Source: JBCCJA01 sp039045975 (GTDB taxonomy: Bacteria; Planctomycetota; Planctomycetia; Planctomycetales; Planctomycetaceae). Taken from it: DNA of 21,590 bases. The translations under genes were made by a program, and so were the position numbers. How positions within the stretch are numbered: the stretch's first letter is position 1; each line of letters starts with the position of its first letter. The notes under the pieces were generated by a model that saw only the letters and a list, made by a program, of their open reading frames with translations, had not been told where the DNA came from and did not search any database. Shown here one piece after another: positions 13,482 to 21,590 of the stretch. Location: positions 1 to 21,590 of the forward strand of contig JBCCJA010000063.1 in the NCBI GenBank assembly GCA_039045975.1, given 5' to 3'.

Positions 13482-14840
13482 TCAGCCACGCCCCAACGAC
13501 CGGACCGTCGCCCGGGCGTCGGCGACGTGCTGCAGGAAGCCGTTGAACTGATCGTGGCCGTCGATGCGGCCCGACGAATAGGCCTCGATCGCCGTCGCCT
13601 TCAGCGTCGTCAGCCGGTCCAAGTAATCGTCGCGGGCCGCGGCGTCCCATTCACCGCGTCCGAGCCGGGCGAAGGCCCGACGCTCGATGTCGGAGATCTC
13701 GTCGAAATACTCTTCCAGGCGGACGGCCCGCCGGCGGGCCGTCCAGCGCCAGATTAAGAAGCCGGCCACGAGGGCGCTGAAGGCGAAACTCCGCGCCGAC
13801 TCGATGCTGTCGACGAGTCCGGTCGTGAACAGCGGCTCGTTCCGCCGCAGATAGGCCGACGCACCGTCGTGCAGCGGCAGCTCGCGGCCGGCGTCGAGGT
13901 CCGACGCGTCGATCCGCGGCAGTTCCGCGTCGAGCCGGACGTCGCCTTCGTAAAGCACGGCCAACAGCCGTTCGACCGCCTCGGCCGGGACGTCGTCGCG
14001 GGCGAGCAGTGTCAGCCGCGGGGCGACGGTGACGACCGGGCCGGCCGGCACGGAGGGGTTCCAGGCCCGGTAGGTCCCGGCCGGGATCGTGACGACTTCC
14101 AGAGAGCGGTCGCGGAGACAGACCGCTTCGGCGAACGGGATCGAAACCGGCGTGAAGCCGTGTTCGGTCACCAACAGGTCGGCGAACCGCCCGGGGAGCG
14201 ACTCGACCGCGAACAGCACCTCGGGCCCGGCGAACGCCTCGTCGGCCGTCGCGAGTTGACCCGCCACCGCTTCGTATCCGAGGTCGCCCGCCTCGTAGGT
14301 CGCCGCGTCGATCGCGGCGAATTCGAGCACCTGTTCCGCGAGCCGACGCGTGCCGCTCGAAGGCGTGCTCAGGTTGACCCGTCGGCCCCGGAATAACGAC
14401 GAGAAGTCTTTTTCGGCCCGGTCGGCCGGCACGAGCAGGTGCAGCGGCTCGGCGACGAGCGACGCGACGTGTCGGAGGCCCTCGGCCCCCGCTCCGCGTG
14501 CGAGTCCGCCCTGCACGAGGCCGATGTCGAGCTCGCCGTCGGCGAGGCGGTCGAGCACGTCGAAAGACCCGCCGGTCGGCGTGACGTCGATCGTCAGGCC
14601 CGACGCTGCGCCGCCGGCGAGAGCCGTCGCGATCTCGTGCCGGTGACCCCGCTCGCTGCCGGCGCTCAGCCGCAGCGAGTAAGACGCCGGCCGACGCGAT
14701 GTCGCAAAAAAGCCGACGGCGAGGGCCGCCGTCACGGCCGCCGCGACGGCGAGCCCGGTCAGCCGGCGGACCCGCCCGGGCCGCCCGTCGGCGGGTCGGA
14801 CAACTTTCGGTTTCGGGGGGACTGTGTCGGAGTCGGTCAT
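13482..14840 (-). CDS. TAXI-family TRAP-type solute-binding protein with two membrane anchors
   Basis: 452 residues. A cytoplasmic N-terminus rich in Pro, Lys and Arg leads to one membrane segment (about 27-46). A periplasmic TAXI-type binding domain follows (about 55-335): LRLSAGSERGHRHEIA and TGGSFDVLDRLADGELDIGLVQGG match the family start (G-x-x-x-G-x-Y, then G-S-x-x-N, then D-x-A-x-x-Q). A second membrane segment (about 349-367) precedes a helical, charged C-terminal domain of about 85 residues, predicted cytoplasmic. Ordinary TAXI proteins bind carboxylates such as glutamate for a TRAP permease. No DctQ/M-like permease is encoded here, and this double-anchored form could act as a sensor instead. 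It ends 18 bp from the convergent pseudopilin gene. Confidence 0.85.
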   Translation of the reverse strand: MTDSDTVPPKPKVVRPADGRPGRVRRLTGLAVAAAVTAALAVGFFATSRRPASYSLRLSAGSERGHRHEIATALAGGAASGLTIDVTPTGGSFDVLDRLADGELDIGLVQGGLARGAGAEGLRHVASLVAEPLHLLVPADRAEKDFSSLFRGRRVNLSTPSSGTRRLAEQVLEFAAIDAATYEAGDLGYEAVAGQLATADEAFAGPEVLFAVESLPGRFADLLVTEHGFTPVSIPFAEAVCLRDRSLEVVTIPAGTYRAWNPSVPAGPVVTVAPRLTLLARDDVPAEAVERLLAVLYEGDVRLDAELPRIDASDLDAGRELPLHDGASAYLRRNEPLFTTGLVDSIESARSFAFSALVAGFLIWRWTARRRAVRLEEYFDEISDIERRAFARLGRGEWDAAARDDYLDRLTTLKATAIEAYSSGRIDGHDQFNGFLQHVADARATVRSLGRG

Positions 14841-14993
14841 CGTCGCGGGCCGGAACGGTCGGGGTCGCTCCGCGGATCAGACCCGGTCGCGGTGTCTTCA
14901 GTCGACCGACGGGACGTCGCGACTTCTCGTGCGATTTCGTGCCCGATCGGTCATCTTGCCACGCGACAACCGCCACCGCCCGGAGACGACCCG

Positions 14994-15410
14994 ATGAAGA
15001 CCGTGCCGACGCTCACCCTCGAAGACGCCAAACGCATCACCGCCGCCGCCGAAGCCAAAGCCGACGAGATCGGCCAGCCGATGAACGTCGCCGTCGTCGA
15101 CGCCGGCGGGAACCTGCTCAGCCACGTCCGCATGGACGGCGCGTGGGTCGGGTCGATCAAGATCGCGCAGGACAAAGCGTTCACGTCGCGGGCGTTCGAC
15201 ATCGCGACGGCCGACCTCGCCGAACACAGCCAGCCCGGCACGCAGTTCTACGGCATCCAGCAGTCGAACGGCGGGCGGATCATGATCTTCGCCGGCGGGC
15301 GGCCGATTAAGAACGGCGACGGGGCCGTCGTCGGTGCGGTCGGCGTCAGCGGCGGCTCGGGCGAACAGGACGACGCCGTCGCCGAGGCCGGCGTCGCCGC
15401 CGCCGGCTGA
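14994..15410 (+). CDS. GlcG/HbpS family (DUF336) protein
   Basis: 138 residues. The ATG at 14994 follows a GGAG site at 14982-14985; the longer upstream reading frame overlaps the divergent TAXI gene and has no family match. The sequence shows the family blocks: LTLEDAKRITAAAEAKA, the strand MNVAVVDAGGNLLSHVRMDGA (residues about 30-50), the KIAQDKAFTSRAF helix, and GAVGVSGGSGEQDDAVAEAG at the end. GlcG-like proteins are small, of uncertain function; HbpS is a haem-binding sensor protein of Streptomyces. No signal peptide is visible. It ends 6 bp from the convergent DUF1552 gene. Confidence 0.88.
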   Translation: MKTVPTLTLEDAKRITAAAEAKADEIGQPMNVAVVDAGGNLLSHVRMDGAWVGSIKIAQDKAFTSRAFDIATADLAEHSQPGTQFYGIQQSNGGRIMIFAGGRPIKNGDGAVVGAVGVSGGSGEQDDAVAEAGVAAAG

Positions 15411-15416
15411 ACCGGC

Positions 15417-16775
15417 TCAGTCGAACAGGCCCGGCAACGGAGTGCGGGCCCGGCCGAACCGCGTCACCCGCGGCGAAAGCTGCCGCAGCACGCCGAGGTG
15501 CACCGACGCGAGGTCTCGCGGCCGACGCGACCGCAGCTCGTACCCGCCGCGTAGCGGGCCGCCGGCGCCGCCGAAGACGAGCGTCGGCAGATCCTCGTCG
15601 CCGTGACGGTGCCCGTCGGCGAGGCTGCTGCCGTATACGATCAGCGTGTTGTCGAACAGTGTCTTCCCGCCCGGTTCGCGGACCTCTTTGAGTCGCCGCA
15701 GCAGGTAGGCGACTTGCTCGTGATGCCAGCGGTTGACGGTCGCGTACATCGCGCGTTTCTCGCTGACCGACCGCCACCGGGTCTTGCCGTCGTCGTCCTC
15801 GGTCCGGCCCGACGCGTCGCGATAGTGAGATAGCGCGTGCCACGTGCCGCGGACGCCGTCGAGGAAGTCGAAGTACCGGTTCGACTGCCCGTGGTCGAGC
15901 ATGAACGAGACGACCCGCGTCGCGTCTGATTTCAGCGCGAGCACGACGAGGTCGAGCATCTGCCGGACGTACTCCCCGTGCGACGTCGGGATGCCCGGCT
16001 TCGGGGCGGCGAACGTGTCGGTCCGCCCGCCGTCGGCCGCGGTAGCGCGGGACTGCTCCTCCGCGAAGTCGATGCGACGTTCGAGGGCGCGGATCGAATC
16101 GAGGTATTCGTCGACGCGGGCCCGGTCGGCGACGTTCACCGTCTGCCGCAACGCCCGCGCCTCGGCGAGCATGTCGTCGAGCACGGAGCGGTCGGCGAGT
16201 CCGCCGCCCGGCGGGGCGAACATGCGGTCGTAAACGGCCCGCGGCTCGGTCTCGCGGGGCAGCGGCGCGCCGGAGGCCGACCACGACATCACGTTCCGCG
16301 GCAGCGAGTTCGAGAAGAAACCTTCGCCCTCGAGCGAGAGTTCGAGCGACGGCAGCAGCGTGTCGCCGCCGACGAGCTTCGCGGCGACCTGATCGGCCGA
16401 CACGCCCGCCGCCCGCGACCGCGGCCCGTCCCAGCCGAGCGAAGTCAGCCAGTTCGAAGCGCCGTGATCGTGCCCACCGCCGAGCGGCATGACCGTATCG
16501 CGGGCGATGACGAGCTCGTCGCGGAACGGCTCGAACGGACTCATCCACTTATTCAGCCGTTCGATCCGACCGTCGCGGCCGACGCGGTCGGCGCCCCACA
16601 CGCCCTCGGCGACGCCGTTCGGGAAATAGAGATAGATGACACGCTTCGGGGCGGTCGGGTGTGGCCGCGTCGGCCCCGCCGACGCCGGCAGCGATTCGAG
16701 CAGCGGCAGCGACACCGCCGTCGCGGCCGAACGGAGTGCCGTCCGGCGGGTGATCGGGTGCGTGAAGCGGTTCAT
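15417..16775 (-). CDS. Tat-exported DUF1552 family protein
   Basis: 452 residues. The twin-arginine signal is TRRTALRSAATAV (Arg10, Arg11), with cleavage near S-A-S-A/G around residue 33. The mature part matches DUF1552: KRVIYLYFPNGV near the start, GGGHDHGASNWLTS, a central YLDSIRALERRI helix, SFMLDHGQSN, and NTLIVYGSSLADGHRH with its His/Asp cluster towards the end. The family has the alkaline-phosphatase-like look of the related DUF1501 proteins, and its function is unknown. The start codon overlaps the stop of the DUF1592 gene as ATGA, and GGAGGAG precedes it (16783-16789), so the two are translationally coupled. In planctomycetes these families are regularly found as neighbours. Confidence 0.93.
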   Translation of the reverse strand: MNRFTHPITRRTALRSAATAVSLPLLESLPASAGPTRPHPTAPKRVIYLYFPNGVAEGVWGADRVGRDGRIERLNKWMSPFEPFRDELVIARDTVMPLGGGHDHGASNWLTSLGWDGPRSRAAGVSADQVAAKLVGGDTLLPSLELSLEGEGFFSNSLPRNVMSWSASGAPLPRETEPRAVYDRMFAPPGGGLADRSVLDDMLAEARALRQTVNVADRARVDEYLDSIRALERRIDFAEEQSRATAADGGRTDTFAAPKPGIPTSHGEYVRQMLDLVVLALKSDATRVVSFMLDHGQSNRYFDFLDGVRGTWHALSHYRDASGRTEDDDGKTRWRSVSEKRAMYATVNRWHHEQVAYLLRRLKEVREPGGKTLFDNTLIVYGSSLADGHRHGDEDLPTLVFGGAGGPLRGGYELRSRRPRDLASVHLGVLRQLSPRVTRFGRARTPLPGLFD

Positions 16776-18688
16776 CGCGCATCTCCTCCGAGTCGTGCGA
16801 TCGCCGCGTCGGGCGCGCGACGGAAGCGGAACGGCCGGCTGCGGACGACCGCCTCGATCAGCGAGGCGGCCGCGAGGCCGTCGCCTTCGAGCCGGGCGAC
16901 GATGTCCCGGATCGCCGGCTCGTCGAAGTACTCGGTCTCGCGGCCGAGGGCATATTCGAGGACGCGGACCGTCACGTTGCGGACGAGGTCGTCGCGACGG
17001 GGTCCGGTCAGGTAGCCGCGGAGCCCGGCCGGCCCGTCGAGCGGCCTGCCGTCTTTGAGCGTCGCCTCCGCGTCGACCGGTCGGTCGCGGTCGTAGCGGG
17101 TCCGCCAGCGGCCGAAGGCGGCGTAGTTTTCGAGCGTCAGCCCGAGCGGGTCGATCTTCGCGTGGCACGATCGGCACGACGCGTCGCGGGCGTGCCGGCG
17201 GAGCCGGTCGGTCCCGGAGAGTTCGCTGTGGTCCTCGAACTGGTCGGAGAACTCGTCGGCCCCGGGCGGCGGAGGGGGCGGCGGCGTGCCGAGGATCCGT
17301 TCGAGCACGAACGCGCCCCGTTTGACCGGGCTCGTCGTCTCGCGGTGCGACGTGACGGCGAGCACGGCCGGGCTCGTCACGAGCCCACGCCGCTGGCTGC
17401 CGCGGAGGCTGACGCGACGCATCTCGGCCCCGCGGACTTTCCGCAGGCCATAGATCGTGCGGGCCAGTTCTTCGTTCATGTAGGTGAAGTCGGCCTCGAT
17501 CAGGTCGGTCAGCGGCCGGCCCTCCCGGAAGACCGACAGGAACACGAGCGCCGGCTCGTCCCGCATCGCGTCCATGAGAGTGTCGGTGCACCACGGCTCG
17601 TCGATCGGGTCGCGGCGGACCTCGCGGCCGATCAGCCGGGTCGACAGCCACTGCCCGACGAACGTCTTCGCGAACCTCTCGGCCCGCGGGTCGGCCAGCA
17701 GCCGGCGGGCCTGCGCGGCGAGCACGTCGGGTCTGGCCAACGCGCCCGACTCGGCGAGGCGGAACAGCTCCTCGTCGGGCATCGTCGACCACAGGAAGTA
17801 CGACAACCGCGACGCGAGGCTCCACGCGTCGAGGGCGTCGTCGCGGCCCTCGGCCTCGGCCCGGACGAGGAAGCGGGGCGAAATCAGCACCGGGACGACG
17901 GCCTCGCGGAAGGCGTCGGGCACGCCGCGTCCGGCCGACCGGGCTTTCTGATACCGGGCGAGCAGGCGCCGCCCGTCGGCCGCAGCGGGCGGACGCCTGT
18001 GGGCGCGTTTCAAAAAACGCAGCAAGGCCGCTTCGGCCGTCGCGTCGTCCCGCGGGATCGGTCCGCCGAAGACCGCCCGTCGCGTCGCCGGCGACGGGCC
18101 TCCGTCGGGAAACGCCGTCGCGATCGCCCGTTCCGCGGCGGCGAGGTACCGCTCCATCAAAGCCGGCTGCAGCGACAGGCCAGACGCCGCGTTGTCGAAC
18201 CCGGTCCCGCCGGCCAGTTCCCGGGGAAACTTCGCCTCGACGTCGAGCTCGATCCCGAGCAAGTCGCGGACGGTGTTCCCGTACTCCCGTTTCGTCAGCC
18301 TCCGCGCCGGCTCGAACCCAGGGTCGTCGACGCGGGTGTAGTCGAAGTCGCGCAGTTCCGATGTCAGCGACGCGACGAGTCGATCACGGACCCGTGAGGC
18401 CATCCGCGGCCCGTCCTCGGGCGGCGGCATCGCCCCGAACTCGATCGCCCGCATCACGCGTCCCCATTCGTCGCGTCGCTTCACGAACGGCGTCTGCCGC
18501 AAAAGCCGTTCGAGGTCGACACCGGCCGCGGCCGACTCGCCCGCGTGGCAGTCGAAGCAATAGCGGTCGAGCGTCGGCCCGACGACGGGGACCGCAGCCG
18601 CGGCCGGCGCCGTCGTGATCAAAAACCAGCCGGCGAACCAAGCCGCACGACGACATGCCGGCCGCGTCCGTCGTCGCCATCCGCCCAT
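16772..18688 (-). CDS. DUF1592-type cytochrome-c-like exported protein (DUF1587/1595/1592/1588/1585)
   Basis: 638 residues. The ATG at 18688 begins a Sec signal peptide (Arg-rich start, hydrophobic 14-32); the 91 upstream in-frame residues look non-coding. A planctomycete-type cytochrome c domain carries CFDCH (Cys44, Cys47, His48). The usual domain chain follows: DUF1587 (LTKREYGNTVRDLLGIE, about 130), DUF1595 (about 220-285), DUF1592 (LASRLSYFLWSTMPDEEL, about 280-400) and DUF1588 (from about 430, including a run of seven prolines). A second haem-type motif, CRSCH, is at 505-509, and DUF1585 forms the C-terminus. It probably carries electrons outside the cytoplasm for a partner oxidation involving the coupled DUF1552 protein; the substrate is unknown. 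Confidence 0.93.
   Translation of the reverse strand: MGGWRRRTRPACRRAAWFAGWFLITTAPAAAAVPVVGPTLDRYCFDCHAGESAAAGVDLERLLRQTPFVKRRDEWGRVMRAIEFGAMPPPEDGPRMASRVRDRLVASLTSELRDFDYTRVDDPGFEPARRLTKREYGNTVRDLLGIELDVEAKFPRELAGGTGFDNAASGLSLQPALMERYLAAAERAIATAFPDGGPSPATRRAVFGGPIPRDDATAEAALLRFLKRAHRRPPAAADGRRLLARYQKARSAGRGVPDAFREAVVPVLISPRFLVRAEAEGRDDALDAWSLASRLSYFLWSTMPDEELFRLAESGALARPDVLAAQARRLLADPRAERFAKTFVGQWLSTRLIGREVRRDPIDEPWCTDTLMDAMRDEPALVFLSVFREGRPLTDLIEADFTYMNEELARTIYGLRKVRGAEMRRVSLRGSQRRGLVTSPAVLAVTSHRETTSPVKRGAFVLERILGTPPPPPPPGADEFSDQFEDHSELSGTDRLRRHARDASCRSCHAKIDPLGLTLENYAAFGRWRTRYDRDRPVDAEATLKDGRPLDGPAGLRGYLTGPRRDDLVRNVTVRVLEYALGRETEYFDEPAIRDIVARLEGDGLAAASLIEAVVRSRPFRFRRAPDAAIARLGGDAR
16783..16789 (-). 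promoter_or_regulatory. Shine-Dalgarno site of the DUF1552 gene
   Basis: GGAGGAG on the minus strand, 7 nt before the ATG at 16775 and inside the end of the DUF1592 gene. It is the strongest ribosome-binding site in the window and fixes the ATGA-overlapping start. Confidence 0.8.
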
Positions 18689-18902
18689 CGCGTCGCCCCC
18701 GACGGCCGCCCTATCACATACGATAACGACGCCCACCGACCTGTTTCGCGCCGAAAGTCGCGATCGCATCGCCTTGCCGACCCGGTCTCGCCGGTGTCCC
18801 GCCGCGACGGCCGAAAATTGTTGACCCCGGGCGAAACGCCAGCGGACGCTGACGCGTTCGCAAGCATTCGCCAGCCGACCCGATCCCGGGACCGCCACCC
18901 GC

Positions 18903-21338
<2,436 letters not shown>

Positions 21339-21590
21339 TTTTTAAAGCCCGAGCGGTGACGCGAGGTGACGGAACGCGTCGCTCGCACGGGACAGCCGCG
21401 GCCGACCGTCGACGTCGCCCGGAAGCCACCGAGGAAGCCAACCCGACCGGAACCTCGCTTCACCGCTTGGGCTACATCTTCGCGATGAGATTGCGGGGTT
21501 GAAACGCCACACGAGCCCGCGGCGGGGGCCCGGGGGGGAGTGGCGGAGGGGCCCCCACATACGCCCCACCACCCCCCCCCGGGGTGGTTA
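21339..21590. other. Right edge, no gene recognised, degraded sequence
   Basis: After the kinase stop codon about 160 bp of ordinary-looking GC-rich DNA carry no recognisable gene. From about 21520 the sequence turns into G and C runs like those at the left edge, suggesting unreliable contig-end sequence. Short reading frames here show no family signature. Confidence 0.5.

Noticed and set aside
21339..21520. Candidate small gene on the minus strand at the right edge
   Set aside because: The translation is Arg/Pro-rich without family motifs and starts in the degraded G/C-run region.

Overview
The window is about 21.6 kb of very GC-rich DNA with densely packed genes on both strands. Its protein families point to a planctomycete (phylum Planctomycetota). 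The main markers are a DUF1587/1595/1592/1588/1585 cytochrome-c-like protein next to a Tat-exported DUF1552 protein, a secreted sulfatase, a Tat-exported Gfo/Idh/MocA oxidoreductase, a DUF4159 protein and a membrane Ser/Thr kinase. The genus cannot be named from the sequence alone. Both ends of the window break down into poly-G/poly-C runs that look like poor contig-edge sequence.

Layout, left to right: a secreted purple-acid-phosphatase-like metallophosphoesterase (-) diverges from a small Mpo1/DUF962-like membrane protein (+). A Tat-exported Gfo/Idh/MocA oxidoreductase (+) follows and converges on an enolase-superfamily enzyme (-). Next are a DUF2461 protein (-) and a type IIA topoisomerase subunit A (-) that is more ParC-like than GyrA-like in its C-terminal domain. 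The 153 bp between those two holds a nested palindromic REP-like element bounded by a 17-bp duplication of the topoisomerase 3' end. Divergent from the topoisomerase runs a + strand group: sulfatase, YjbQ-family protein, and a large prenyltransferase-like/tandem-DUF4159 protein. A single pseudopilin (+) comes next and converges on an orphan TAXI-type solute-binding protein (-). A GlcG/HbpS-like protein (+) then converges on the translationally coupled DUF1592-DUF1552 pair (-). Divergent from that pair is a Ser/Thr protein kinase with a single membrane span and an extracytoplasmic PDC/Cache-like sensor domain (+).

There is no obvious single pathway. Several genes fit a heterotroph that exports enzymes for degrading polymers and sugars: the sulfatase, the Gfo/Idh oxidoreductase, the enolase-superfamily enzyme and the c-type cytochrome pair. 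The rest are housekeeping (topoisomerase), sensing (kinase, TAXI protein) or of unknown role. I found no tRNA, rRNA, CRISPR array, transposase or integrase. No gap between genes exceeds 300 bp. The most unusual structure is the palindromic element with the duplicated topoisomerase gene end. I see no multi-gene defence or biosynthetic system here.
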